DNA of 64,000 nucleotides from Acidimicrobiales bacterium (lineage in GTDB: Bacteria > Actinomycetota > Acidimicrobiia > Acidimicrobiales > JACCXE01). Each line of letters starts with the position of its first letter. Position 1 is the stretch's first letter. Location of the stretch: positions 19,733 to 83,732 of the forward strand of contig DASZWD010000002.1 in assembly GCA_035546775.1 (NCBI GenBank), in the 5' to 3' direction. The notes beneath the pieces were generated by a model, which saw only the letters and a program-made list of their open reading frames with translations, did not search any database and was not told the origin of the DNA. A program made the position numbers and the translations under genes. Of the stretch, positions 8,184 through 16,631 are shown piece by piece.

Positions 8184-9083
8184 CTAGGAAAGATCGAGAC
8201 AAGGCCCGTCGGCCCAGCGACTCAGGCCTCGACCAATGGCTTCGGCCGCGATCGCAGCGCGTTCTACGACAAACCGGGGCGGTCCGAGTTCGAGCGACAC
8301 CGCCGGCATGCGGGTTTCGCGCAGGATCGGGGTGGCCATCGGCACGGGTGCCCCGTCGGTGCCGGCGCCCGAAATCGACAGCTCGTCGAGCAGTAGGCCC
8401 GCGAGCCGGCGACCGGCAGGTGAGACGCTGCCGTGCGCTCCCCAGTACGCGGCGCGGCAGGCGTGGCCGGCAGGCGCCAGCGCGATACCGAGGTAGACCT
8501 CCGCTCCGGCCGCGTTGGCCTGCGCCGCCAGGATCGCATCGTCCGGATGCGATAATAGTGTTACGATGGCGCCGTACGCCGTCAGCCGGTGCTGCACCTC
8601 CCGGAGGAAGGGCGCAGTGCCGCCGCGCTCGCCGAGCGCGACCCGCCGCCCCTGGAGCGTCGCCGGCGCGTTCGCCAGGCGCACCGCCTCGCGCACCGCG
8701 GCGGGATCGGATTCGGGCCCCTTCGAGCGCAACCGTTGCAGCATGAGCTGGGTCTTTTGCCCGCAGATGCCGTCGACGGACAAGCCGGCGTTGCGTTGGA
8801 AGCCGCGCAGCGCTCGATCGGTGTCGGCGCCGAAGATGCCGTCGACACGCCCGGCGTCGAAACCGAGCGCGTTGAGGCGTCGCTGCAGGTCCACGACGTC
8901 GTCGCCGCGCAGGTACGGCGTGCGCAGATACAGCAGGCGGTCGCCGGGTCGATAGCCGGCTTCCACCAGCCGTGACCAGGTCGAACGATGGCACACGCCG
9001 TCGGCCTCGAGGCCACAGCTGCGTTGAAAGGCGCGCAGGGCCTCGGCCGTCTCGGCGCCGAACACGCCGTCTTCCAGCGTCAC
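8184..9083 (-). CDS. CwlM-like protein: peptidoglycan-binding repeats plus degenerate amidase domain
   Basis: At least 299 residues with two peptidoglycan-binding-1 repeats (GVFGAETAEALRAFQRSCGL, then GIFGADTDRALRGFQRNAGL) followed by an amidase_3-type domain from about residue 145. The position where active enzymes have a DPGHGG-like zinc motif reads RRVALGERGG, and the second histidine site reads YLGIALAP, so metal binding is unlikely. Order and architecture match mycobacterial CwlM (next to trxA/trxB), a cytoplasmic, non-hydrolytic activator of MurA. The first repeat clearly begins about 25 codons upstream of this GTG. The same frame stays open to a CTG at 9176 that overlaps the trxA stop, so the true protein may be 330 residues. 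Confidence 0.85.
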   Translation of the reverse strand: MTLEDGVFGAETAEALRAFQRSCGLEADGVCHRSTWSRLVEAGYRPGDRLLYLRTPYLRGDDVVDLQRRLNALGFDAGRVDGIFGADTDRALRGFQRNAGLSVDGICGQKTQLMLQRLRSKGPESDPAAVREAVRLANAPATLQGRRVALGERGGTAPFLREVQHRLTAYGAIVTLLSHPDDAILAAQANAAGAEVYLGIALAPAGHACRAAYWGAHGSVSPAGRRLAGLLLDELSISGAGTDGAPVPMATPILRETRMPAVSLELGPPRFVVERAAIAAEAIGRGLSRWADGPCLDLS

Positions 9084-9172
9084 GGGAAAACCGAGCGCGA
9101 GGAGGCGGCGTTGCAGGTCTTCGACTGCGGGGCCCTTGGCCCCGAGCGTCAGAGGGAGTTCAGAATCCCAGT

Positions 9173-9499
9173 TCAGAGGTACCGGTCGAGTTCCTCGAGG
9201 AGCTGGCCCTTGCCCTTGGCGCCGACGAGCCGGAGGATCGGCTCGCCGCCCTTGAACAGGATCAGCGTCGGGATGCTCATGACGTCGAAGCGCGCCTGGG
9301 TGGCCAGGTTGTCGTCGACATTGAGCTTGCCGATCTTGAGCTGGTCGGCGCGCTCAGTGGCGATTTGCTCGAGGACGGGGGCGATCGTCTTGCACGGCCC
9401 GCACCACTCGGCCCAAAAGTCGACCAACACCGGGGTGTCGGCGCCGACCAACGTCTCGTCGAAGTTGGAATCGGTGAGCGTGAGCAGGTTGTCGGACAC
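9173..9499 (-). CDS. trxA: Thioredoxin
   Basis: A 108-residue thioredoxin with active site WCGPC (residues 32-36) and the conserved cis-proline region MSIPTLILFKGGE. It reduces protein disulfides in the cytoplasm, using electrons from TrxB. The start is GTG with AGGAGG 6 bases upstream. It lies 73 bases downstream of trxB and just ahead of the CwlM-like gene, the same order as in mycobacteria. Confidence 0.96.
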   Translation of the reverse strand: MSDNLLTLTDSNFDETLVGADTPVLVDFWAEWCGPCKTIAPVLEQIATERADQLKIGKLNVDDNLATQARFDVMSIPTLILFKGGEPILRLVGAKGKGQLLEELDRYL

Positions 9500-9572
9500 G
9501 GTTTCCTCCTGAGGCGGTACGACGATCGTACCCGCGAGGGTGTGAAACGACTCGGCTACGCGCGGTATTCCG

Positions 9573-10520
9573 CTAGTGCTGGGACTCCAGCCAGCGTTCG
9601 CAGTCGATGGCGGCCATGCAGCCCGAGCCCGCGGCGGTAATCGCCTGGCGGTACACGTGGTCCTGGACGTCGCCACAGGCGAAGATGCCCTCGACATTGG
9701 TGAACGTCGAGCTGCCGATCGTCTTGAGGTAGCCGGTGTCGTCGTGGTCGAGAAAGCCGACGAAAACGTCGGTGTTGGGCACGTGGCCGATGGCGACGAA
9801 CAGGCCGTGGATCGGCAGCGTGGACTCTTCGCCCGTCTTGATGTTCTTGAGCTGCGCGGCTTCGAGAGTGGTTTCCCCGACGAGGTCGGTGACGACGGTG
9901 TCCCAGATGAACGACAGCTTCTCGTTGGCCTGGGCGCGGTCGGCCATGATCTTGGAGGCCCGCAGCTGATCGCGACGGTGGATGACGTGGACCTTGGTGG
10001 CGAACTTCGAGAGGAACATCGCCTCTTCGAGCGCCGAGTCGCCGCCGCCGACCACCGCCACCTCGAACCCCCGGTGGAAGAACCCGTCGCAGGTGGCGCA
10101 GGTGGACAGGCCGTAGCCGAGGAGGCGCTTTTCGGCCTCGAGACCGAGCATGAGCGAGCGTGCGCCCGTCGCCACGATGACGGCATCCGCGCTGAACGTC
10201 TCACCGACGGTCGTTTCGATCGTGAATGGTCGCTGGCTGACGTCGATCTTGGTCACCTTGGCGGTGAGGAACTCGGCGCCGAACTTCTCGGCCTGAAGCC
10301 GGCAGTTCTGCATCAACTCGGGACCCATGATCCCGTCAGGGAATCCCGGGAAGTTCTCGACTTCGGTGGTCAGCATGAGCTGGCCACCGGGCTGATCGCT
10401 GTCCGAAGACGGTTCGCCTTCGATGACGAGGGGTGCCAGGTTTGCCCGGGCGGTGTAGATCGCCGCCGTGAGCCCCGCCGGCCCCGAACCCACGATCACG
10501 ACGTTGCGGTGTGCAGTCAT
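9573..10520 (-). CDS. trxB: Thioredoxin-disulfide reductase
   Basis: A 315-residue FAD/NADPH enzyme that reduces thioredoxin. It shows the FAD motif VVIVGSGPAGLTAAIYTARA, the redox pair CATC, the NADPH loop VAVVGGGDSALEEAMFLS and the C-terminal FAD segment GIFACGDVQDHVYRQAITAA. The ATG at 10520 overlaps the stop of the upstream small membrane gene by 4 bases (ATGA), so translation is probably coupled to it. Confidence 0.96.
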   Translation of the reverse strand: MTAHRNVVIVGSGPAGLTAAIYTARANLAPLVIEGEPSSDSDQPGGQLMLTTEVENFPGFPDGIMGPELMQNCRLQAEKFGAEFLTAKVTKIDVSQRPFTIETTVGETFSADAVIVATGARSLMLGLEAEKRLLGYGLSTCATCDGFFHRGFEVAVVGGGDSALEEAMFLSKFATKVHVIHRRDQLRASKIMADRAQANEKLSFIWDTVVTDLVGETTLEAAQLKNIKTGEESTLPIHGLFVAIGHVPNTDVFVGFLDHDDTGYLKTIGSSTFTNVEGIFACGDVQDHVYRQAITAAGSGCMAAIDCERWLESQH

Positions 10521-10819
10521 CGGGTTGCCCGAATCGCCTTTCGCCAGAAGAACGTTCCAAACAGCAGAAACACCAGGGAGACTCCGGCATAGCCGGTCCA
10601 CATCGGGCCTGGGATGTAGGCAACGCCGCGGATGAGCAGGATCACGAGCAGCGTGAGGAGCGCGACACCGACGACGGCGAACAGCGCGAGGTACACCACA
10701 TAGCGCGCCACTTTCGCCAACGGCTCGGTCGTCTTCGAGCGAACGAATTCGATGAACCCGTCGAGCTTGTCGAGCAGCTGCGTAACCCAGTCGTCCTTGC
10801 GGACTGAAGAGTCGGTCAC
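10517..10819 (-). CDS. Small two-helix membrane protein, holin-superfamily-like
   Basis: 100 residues: an N-terminal cytoplasmic helix (about 1-38), a hydrophobic segment VVYLALFAVVGVALLTLLVILLI cut by a short loop, and a second segment near residues 72-90, ending basic (FFWRKAIRATR). This layout occurs in actinobacterial phage-holin-like DUF families, but I do not recognise a specific one. It is the first gene of a trxB-trxA-cwlM-like unit, overlapping trxB by 4 bases, and it starts only 5 bases from a divergent membrane gene. Confidence 0.75.
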   Translation of the reverse strand: MTDSSVRKDDWVTQLLDKLDGFIEFVRSKTTEPLAKVARYVVYLALFAVVGVALLTLLVILLIRGVAYIPGPMWTGYAGVSLVFLLFGTFFWRKAIRATR

Positions 10820-10824
10820 GAGCG

Positions 10825-11226
10825 GTGACGCTACCCTCCCGTTCGGTGCGCGTAGTCCTTGGTTCCATCGCTGCTGTCGCCGTCGCCGCTCTCGGCGGTC
10901 TCATCATGGGCGAGTACCAGTTACTCGGCGTGATGGCGCTCGTCGCCGGCGTGTTGTTCGGCCTCGCGGTCGCCGAGGCGGCCATCACCGTCGGCAAGAC
11001 GAGCGACTGGGTGCTCGTGGGCGTGGCCGGTGTCGCCGCGTTCGTCGGTCTGACGTGGGCCGCTTACATCGACGCCGGCGACGGACTCGGTCGCGTCGCC
11101 GGCATGCGCTGGGTCGGTTCGTTCTGCGCGCTGGTGAGCGCGGCCTGGTGGGTCAGATCGTTTGGCTCTCGACCAATGCGCAGTCTGCTTGGTCCAGAAC
11201 CTCAAGAACCCGAACCGAACTCGTAG
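10825..11226 (+). CDS. Hypothetical four-helix membrane protein
   Basis: 133 residues with four predicted membrane segments (about 8-28, 33-55, 60-80 and 92-112) and an acidic Pro-rich tail. No family recognised. It starts 5 bases from the divergent 10517-10819 gene, leaving no room for a conventional leader on both sides. Its end overlaps the convergent anti-sigma gene by 74 bases. Confidence 0.65.
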   Translation: MTLPSRSVRVVLGSIAAVAVAALGGLIMGEYQLLGVMALVAGVLFGLAVAEAAITVGKTSDWVLVGVAGVAAFVGLTWAAYIDAGDGLGRVAGMRWVGSFCALVSAAWWVRSFGSRPMRSLLGPEPQEPEPNS

Positions 11227-11947
11227 ACCGTACGACGCGGGCAAAGGCGGCGACGCCGCGGTAGGTAAGCGACGCGTGCCATTCGATTGTCTCGCCGGCC
11301 GGCGGCGGGCACGGTGCCTCGGCTGCGGCGCGCGCGTCCGCAATCGACGCGCTCAGGTCGGCCTTGGCCTTGTCGATGATGGCGGCGAGTTGGTTGTACT
11401 CCCCGATGGCTCCGGCGTCGAAGAACGTGGTGCTCTTGGGCTGCGCCTCGGCGGCCGCCGAGGCGCTCCTCGACCCGGCGGCCCGCGTCGAGTTCGCCAG
11501 TGTCGGATTGGCCGACTCGGCGCGCGGGCCGCTGACGATCGGCGCCAGCGCCGCCCGGCGGGCGTTCGTGGTGGTCGCCGGCGAGTTACCGCTCTGGCTG
11601 ACGAGCCAGCCGCCAACTCCGACAGCGACAGCAAGCGCGGCGGCCGCCGACGCGGCGTTCGTGTGCCGCGTGGGACGCGCCGGTCGCGTCGCAGGCGGCC
11701 GGCGCCTCGCCAGGCGGCGGCGCACGGCGGCGCGCGCACCGGTCGTCTCGACGAGTGCGGAGGCCACCGCTGCCTCGCGCAGGCGGGCGGGCGGCAGCAT
11801 CGGCGCCCGCAGCGCCACGGTCACGGCGCGCAGCTCGTCGAGACGCGTGCGGCAGGCGGCGCAGCCGTCGATGTGGGCGCCGTCGGCCGCGGCGACCGCT
11901 TCGCCGTCGAGGCGCGCGCTCAGGATCTCGTCAGAGGGGTGGCTCAT
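11153..11947 (-). CDS. Membrane anti-sigma factor with zinc-finger domain
   Basis: 264 residues. The N-terminus carries the anti-sigma zinc motif HIDGCAAC (His25, Cys29, Cys32). A basic stretch and one membrane segment (about 97-118, ALAVAVGVGGWLV) follow, then an extracytoplasmic Ala/Ser-rich region. The gene overlaps the sigma-factor gene by 4 bases (ATGA), the standard sign of a cognate pair. By position it corresponds to mycobacterial RsmA (Rv3912), partner of SigM. It would hold the sigma factor at the membrane until an envelope signal arrives. Confidence 0.88.
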   Translation of the reverse strand: MSHPSDEILSARLDGEAVAAADGAHIDGCAACRTRLDELRAVTVALRAPMLPPARLREAAVASALVETTGARAAVRRRLARRRPPATRPARPTRHTNAASAAAALAVAVGVGGWLVSQSGNSPATTTNARRAALAPIVSGPRAESANPTLANSTRAAGSRSASAAAEAQPKSTTFFDAGAIGEYNQLAAIIDKAKADLSASIADARAAAEAPCPPPAGETIEWHASLTYRGVAAFARVVRSTSSVRVLEVLDQADCALVESQTI

Positions 11948-12516
11948 TGCTGCTCCTTAGACGTCCGACGCGGCCGGGTTGGTTCCCGGAGCGTGTCGGC
12001 GAGCGCGGCGCGCCCGCGGGCGATGCGGCTGCGGACCGTCCCGGGTGGGATGTCGAGCGCCTGGGCGATCTCGGCGTAGTCGAGGCCGGCGACGTCGCGC
12101 AGGACAACGGCGGCCCGGAACTCGGGTGAGAGAGCGGCGAGGGCGGCGTCGAGGGCGAGGCGGTCCACGACGTCGGCGGCGCCGTCGGGTCGGTAGGGGA
12201 GGCGGTCGCGGTCAACGCGGCCGAGCTCCGAAGTGGCCGGGCGACGCCGCCGGCGGCGCAACTCGTCGAGACTGGCGTTGACCGCGATGCGGTAGGCCCA
12301 GGTGCCGAAGCGGCTGCGGCGATCGAACTTGTGCAGGTTGCGCACGATGGCGATGAGCGCTTCCTGGCACGCGTCGGCGGCGTCGGCGTCGTTGCCGGTG
12401 AGGCGGCGGCACACGGCGAAGAGCCGGTCGTAATGGGCCCGCAGCAGGCGGTCGAGGGCACCAGTGTCGCCCGCCAACGCGGACTCGACGTCCGCGTCGT
12501 CGGGGCGGTCGGTCAC
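11944..12516 (-). CDS. ECF RNA polymerase sigma factor, SigM position
   Basis: 190 residues with sigma region 2 (LDRLLRAHYDRLFAVCRRLT, then DACQEALIAIVRNLHKFDRR and FGTWAYRIAVNASLDELRRR) and region 4 (AALSPEFRAAVVLRDVAGLD, DIPPGTVRSRIARGRAAL). The start GTG overlaps the stop of the upstream pseudokinase gene by 4 bases, and the stop overlaps the anti-sigma start by 4 bases, so three genes are translationally chained. The position matches sigM of mycobacteria. Confidence 0.93.
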   Translation of the reverse strand: MTDRPDDADVESALAGDTGALDRLLRAHYDRLFAVCRRLTGNDADAADACQEALIAIVRNLHKFDRRSRFGTWAYRIAVNASLDELRRRRRRPATSELGRVDRDRLPYRPDGAADVVDRLALDAALAALSPEFRAAVVLRDVAGLDYAEIAQALDIPPGTVRSRIARGRAALADTLREPTRPRRTSKEQQ

Positions 12517-13763
12517 TTCGGGACCCGGCCCCGCACCGTCGCTTCGCTGATACGGACCTGGCGGGCCGGCCCGAGGTCGGTGATCCACACGAGCACGGCC
12601 CCGCCGGGCGTGCCGTTGAGCGACAGGGTCGTCGAGCTCGTCTCCACCTTGCGCGACGCGCGGGCGCGACCCCAGCCGCCGAGAGTCGATGACGGCTGGG
12701 CGGCGGCGTACACCTCGACCGTCCAACCCCGCGACGGGCTGGTCAAGGTGATGGTGTCGAACTCGTTGGTGCCCTCCGCGGTGAGGACGAGGCCCACGCC
12801 CGACTTCAGGTTGCCGAACGACGCCGAGTGGTACAGCTCGGTCTTCCACAACGTCGCCGTGCTGCCGTCCACCGCGAAGTGCGCCAGCGCGTCGTTCTCG
12901 GTGGGCGGCTTGGCTTCGGGGTCGAACGACTTGGCGGTGACGTGGATCGGCACGAGCGCACCCTGGAAGTCGTTCGCCGACTTACGGCTCGGCACCACGA
13001 CGGCGATGACGATCGCGGCGATGACGAGGCCGACGATGACGGTGGTGAAGACGAACTGGCCGCGGCGCGAGCGCGGCTGGGGCACGCCGGTCGCGGGGGC
13101 TCTTGACGGCGGCGGGATGGTGGCGTGCACCTCGTCGGGGATGGCGGCGACGTCTTCGAACATCGTGCGCGCCGAGTCGGGCTGGTGGCTGCGCCACTGC
13201 ACGGCGGCGTCGCGCAACGGCGACGCGTGTGCCGGTGCCAAGCCGATGATCAGGTCGGTGAGCGCGGCGATGTCGGCCTGCTTGGCCGCGTCGAACTCGT
13301 CGGCGGCGGGTAGGCGCAGCCCGCGCAGCTGAACGCGACCGGTGTCGTCGACGAGCACGCTCGAGGAGCCGAGCGCGCCGTGCGCGAGCCCGGCGTCGTG
13401 GGCGTCGGCCACGGCCTGGGTGATCTGCAACGCCAGGGAAACGCGGTGGTCGTCGCCGACGGCGTCGAGGTCGAGGGCACCGCCGGCCGCGAGTTCGTCG
13501 ACGCGGTAGCTCGTGCCGTCCCCGTCGACGCCGGTGTCATAGGTGCACAGGATGTTGCGGTGATTCAGGCGCGCCAGCGAGCGGGCTTCGGCGGTGAAGT
13601 GCTCCTTGGCCGCGGGGTCGGCGTCGCTCGGCAACAGGTGCACGACGACGGTGCGCCGCAGCGTTTCGTCCACCGCCGTCCACGTGCCGTCCGGACGCGG
13701 GTCGGCGAGGCGGTAGCGCTCTGCGACCCGTCGCCCCGAGACGATGGTCGCGTCGTTGGTCAC
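12513..13763 (-). CDS. Pseudokinase with membrane anchor and extracellular beta domain
   Basis: 416 residues. Residues 1-210 have a Ser/Thr-kinase fold, but the catalytic residues are gone: the VAIK lysine position reads VVHLLP (His42), the HRD loop reads HGALGSSSV (residues 128-136) and the DFG position reads LRGLR. A basic linker and one membrane helix (about 238-257) lead to an extracellular region with discoidin-like text (ITLTSPSRGWTVEVYAA). In mycobacteria this cytoplasm/TM/outside arrangement is the C-terminal half of MurJ (Rv3910), which binds FhaA. Here it is a stand-alone gene with no flippase in front. It is probably a phospho-signalling scaffold for envelope synthesis. Confidence 0.87.
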   Translation of the reverse strand: MTNDATIVSGRRVAERYRLADPRPDGTWTAVDETLRRTVVVHLLPSDADPAAKEHFTAEARSLARLNHRNILCTYDTGVDGDGTSYRVDELAAGGALDLDAVGDDHRVSLALQITQAVADAHDAGLAHGALGSSSVLVDDTGRVQLRGLRLPAADEFDAAKQADIAALTDLIIGLAPAHASPLRDAAVQWRSHQPDSARTMFEDVAAIPDEVHATIPPPSRAPATGVPQPRSRRGQFVFTTVIVGLVIAAIVIAVVVPSRKSANDFQGALVPIHVTAKSFDPEAKPPTENDALAHFAVDGSTATLWKTELYHSASFGNLKSGVGLVLTAEGTNEFDTITLTSPSRGWTVEVYAAAQPSSTLGGWGRARASRKVETSSTTLSLNGTPGGAVLVWITDLGPARQVRISEATVRGRVPK

Positions 13764-13781
13764 CGGGTCGCGATCGCTCCT

Positions 13782-14639
13782 CTACGCCTCGGCGGCGTCG
13801 TAGGCGATACCGATGACGCGCGCTCCGGTGTGGGTGCCGACGACCGAGCCGATGTCGCCGATGAGGATGTCGTCGCGTGAGCGCCCGAGGGCCGCACACA
13901 ATTTGTCGACGAACCCGTCGAGGTCGGGTGCCTGGCCGTGCATGACTGCGAGCGACTTCGCGTTGGCGGCGCCGTTCTCCTTGGCCAACTCGATCAGCTG
14001 GTCAAGTGAGCGGCTGCGGGTGCGCTGCTTGCCGGCTTCGCCCACCGCCCCGTTCTCGACCTGGATGAGCGGCTTGATGTTGAGCATCGAACCGAGTGCG
14101 GCGCGCGCCGCGCCGATTCGTCCGCCCTTCTTGAGGTTCTCCAGTGTGTCGAGGGCGGCGAACACCCGCATGTGCGGAATCTTCGCTTCGATGACAGCGG
14201 TCACGTCGTCAATGCCCTTACCCGCTGCGGCCGCTTCCGCACCCGCAATGGCGAGAAGTCCTTGCGCGATCGTGACGGTGCGGCTGTCGATGACCCGCAC
14301 GGGAATCGTGTCTTTCACCGCGTCGGCGCCGAGCTGCGCCGACTGGAAGGTGGCTGACAACTCCGACGAGATCGTCACGCAGACGACGCCCGTGGCGCCC
14401 TGCGCCGCCAGGTCGCGGTAGGCCTGCTCGAACGCGCCGGGGGAGGGCGCCGCGGTTTCGGGAAGCTGCTTCGCGTCCGTGGACTTGCGCCAGAACTCGT
14501 CGGGTGTCAGGTCGCGGCGATCGACGTATTCGGTGTCGGAGATGCGAACGGTGAGCGGCACGATCGTGATGCCGTGCTGCTCGGCGGTGGCCGGCGGCAG
14601 GTCACAAGCGCTGTCGGTAACGATACGAATGCCTGGCAT
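13782..14639 (-). CDS. DegV family fatty-acid-binding protein
   Basis: 285 residues of DegV type: IRIVTDSACDLP at the N-terminus, the PSPGAFEQAY segment, SSELSATFQSAQLGA and VIDSRTVTIAQG, and the C-terminal THTGARVIGIAY. Members bind fatty acids, in some bacteria as FakB partners of fatty-acid kinase FakA; no fakA is seen here. GGAGAGG precedes the ATG. It is 18 bases from the genes on either side and occupies the place where murJ would be expected between DUF6049 and the pseudokinase. Confidence 0.92.
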   Translation of the reverse strand: MPGIRIVTDSACDLPPATAEQHGITIVPLTVRISDTEYVDRRDLTPDEFWRKSTDAKQLPETAAPSPGAFEQAYRDLAAQGATGVVCVTISSELSATFQSAQLGADAVKDTIPVRVIDSRTVTIAQGLLAIAGAEAAAAGKGIDDVTAVIEAKIPHMRVFAALDTLENLKKGGRIGAARAALGSMLNIKPLIQVENGAVGEAGKQRTRSRSLDQLIELAKENGAANAKSLAVMHGQAPDLDGFVDKLCAALGRSRDDILIGDIGSVVGTHTGARVIGIAYDAAEA

Positions 14640-14657
14640 GGGGTCCTCTCCACAAGG

Positions 14658-16631
14658 TCAACGGGTTGGACCCGCCGACGCGTCAAACCGTAACTGCTGC
14701 TTTCTCCGGCGAACGGAGTGCCGGTACCACCAGATGATCAAGAAAAGGCCGGCGCCGACGGAGAGGCCGATGCCGACGCCCGACGCGTTCGTAGAGCGCA
14801 CCGTCAGGCGGGTTTGGCTGAGCAGTACCTTGCCGTCGGGCGACTTCAGCAGGATCCGGAGTGGGAACGCGCCCGATCCGAGCGTCTGCACGGCAAAGCG
14901 CTCCGTCGTGTCGTGGCGGGTCAGCTGGATGTGGCGCGTCGCTCCGCCGGGAAACCGGAGCCGGTCGCTGGCGACCTCGAGCAGGACGCGCGCCGGATAG
15001 TCCGCCGTCGAGCGCACGGTGATCGGGATGGTGCCGCGGCGGGCCGTGAGGGTGAGTGAGCCGCCCGTCGGGAGTTGGAACTTGTGGCGCTCGTCGGCGA
15101 CGGCGTCGGCGAGGCCGTCGACGTAGCTCCGGCGCTGCGCGGTGGTGAGCACCGTCGACTCGGCGATGAAGAGGCGGTCGTCGAAGGACTGCAGGGCGTC
15201 GGGCGCGTCCGCCATCACGGTGCGCAGCGAGTCGATCGTGTGCCGCGTCGTCGTCAGCGCGCGCGGCAAACTCGGCGCCGCCGCGGAGGTGAGGAGCGTG
15301 CGCGTGTGCGGCACCGTCTTCTTCGTGGCCAACTCGAACAGGCGATCGGTGCCGGCAGCCTCCAGGATTGGGCTGGAGTTCAAGCCCGCGAGCAACGGCG
15401 TCAGCACGCGCACGTCGGCCCGCCACGTCGTCGGCGGCACCACGATGACGGAGCGGAAACGGCCGGGGCTGTCGAAGTAGATGGTGGCGAGGTCGGCCAG
15501 GAGGTGCTGGGCGGCGAGGACGGGCGACGCGCCGTTCTGGAGGTGGGCCGCGAGGCCGGCATCGGCGAGCAGCGCCGGCGTGGTGAGGCGACTGCCGCTG
15601 TGGCGCACTGCGATCGGTTCGGCTGTCGTCAGGCGGGTCGGCGACGGCACCAGCACGTCGTCGCGCACGACGAGGCGCTTGGGTAGTTCGCCGGCGACGC
15701 GATCGTCCGCGGGGTCGTCGACCAACGCGAAGTCGGCGAGGGAGGTCGAGCCGAACGTGGCAGCGATGAGGGCGCGGCCGCGATCACGTGACGCGACGCG
15801 GTCGGCATCCGACGTCGCGGCGGCCACGGTCGGCATGAACGGCGCCGGCACGATGGTGTGCGTCGGAGCCAGCGCCTGCAGCGCTTCTTCGGCGTCACGG
15901 GCCGGTGCCGTGTCACGCCGCATTAGCGCCGCCAGCGTTTCGGGTGCGGGTGAGAGCAACACGCCGGCGCTCGGTAGCGTCGCCAACGCCCGCGCCACGC
16001 CGACGATGGACGCAACGTCGCGTGGGTTGACCGCGTCGGTGCCATCAGGCTGGAGGGCGACCGGGGCGCGTATGGGCACGACGACGCCCACGGCGAGCTT
16101 CGGGCCCGTCGGGGTCTCGGGCACGAAGATCAGGTGCGTGAGCAGGCGCGCCCGCACGGCGCCGTCCACGGTGCGCAGCTCGACGGCCACGGGATAGACG
16201 CCGGCGCCCCGGAGGTTGATGCGCGTGCGGTCGCGGGGCTGCGTCGGGTCCTGCACGCCCACGTCAAGGGTGACGGCGCCGTCGGCGTCGGTAGACGCGT
16301 CGGTCATGGGCGTCGTCACGACCGCTAGAGGGGCGGACGTCGGCCGGCTCGTGAGCGTGTTGGTGAACGCACTGCGCGTCGGCGACGCCGGGTGTACGGA
16401 CACCGCGTATTCGAGGTCGTCGGCCGCGTCGCGCTGAGGCGCGGGCGGCGCGATACGGATCTCGAAGGTCCCGCCGGCGCCGACCCAGGGCGTCTGGCTC
16501 TGGAGCACCAACGATTGGACCGTGGTCTTCGCCGTTGCCGCCCGGCTGGGCGCGGGCGCGACCATCACGCCTCCGAGCACGGCGCCGAGGACGAGCAGCA
16601 GGCGCGGCGCGAGGCGGCGGTGGCCGCTCAC
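14658..16631 (-). CDS. DUF6049 family secreted membrane-anchored protein
   Basis: 657 residues, beginning with a signal peptide (LLLVLGAVLGGVMVAPAPSRA) and ending with one membrane helix (VGIGLSVGAGLFLIIWWYRH) and a basic cytoplasmic tail. The large outside part has beta-rich segments. Family membership rests on architecture and on its place beside the CCA enzyme and sigma-M locus, where mycobacteria carry Rv3909. Function is unknown but it is thought to act in envelope biogenesis. I chose GTG 16631 because it overlaps the GNAT stop by 4 bases. A GTG at 16652 would add 7 residues. Confidence 0.82.
   Translation of the reverse strand: MSGHRRLAPRLLLVLGAVLGGVMVAPAPSRAATAKTTVQSLVLQSQTPWVGAGGTFEIRIAPPAPQRDAADDLEYAVSVHPASPTRSAFTNTLTSRPTSAPLAVVTTPMTDASTDADGAVTLDVGVQDPTQPRDRTRINLRGAGVYPVAVELRTVDGAVRARLLTHLIFVPETPTGPKLAVGVVVPIRAPVALQPDGTDAVNPRDVASIVGVARALATLPSAGVLLSPAPETLAALMRRDTAPARDAEEALQALAPTHTIVPAPFMPTVAAATSDADRVASRDRGRALIAATFGSTSLADFALVDDPADDRVAGELPKRLVVRDDVLVPSPTRLTTAEPIAVRHSGSRLTTPALLADAGLAAHLQNGASPVLAAQHLLADLATIYFDSPGRFRSVIVVPPTTWRADVRVLTPLLAGLNSSPILEAAGTDRLFELATKKTVPHTRTLLTSAAAPSLPRALTTTRHTIDSLRTVMADAPDALQSFDDRLFIAESTVLTTAQRRSYVDGLADAVADERHKFQLPTGGSLTLTARRGTIPITVRSTADYPARVLLEVASDRLRFPGGATRHIQLTRHDTTERFAVQTLGSGAFPLRILLKSPDGKVLLSQTRLTVRSTNASGVGIGLSVGAGLFLIIWWYRHSVRRRKQQLRFDASAGPTR

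Noticed and set aside
9573..10997. Extended 474-codon reading of trxB
   Set aside because: The extra N-terminal part is antisense or out-of-frame text across two neighbouring genes. The ATG at 10520, overlapping the upstream stop, gives a normal 315-residue enzyme.
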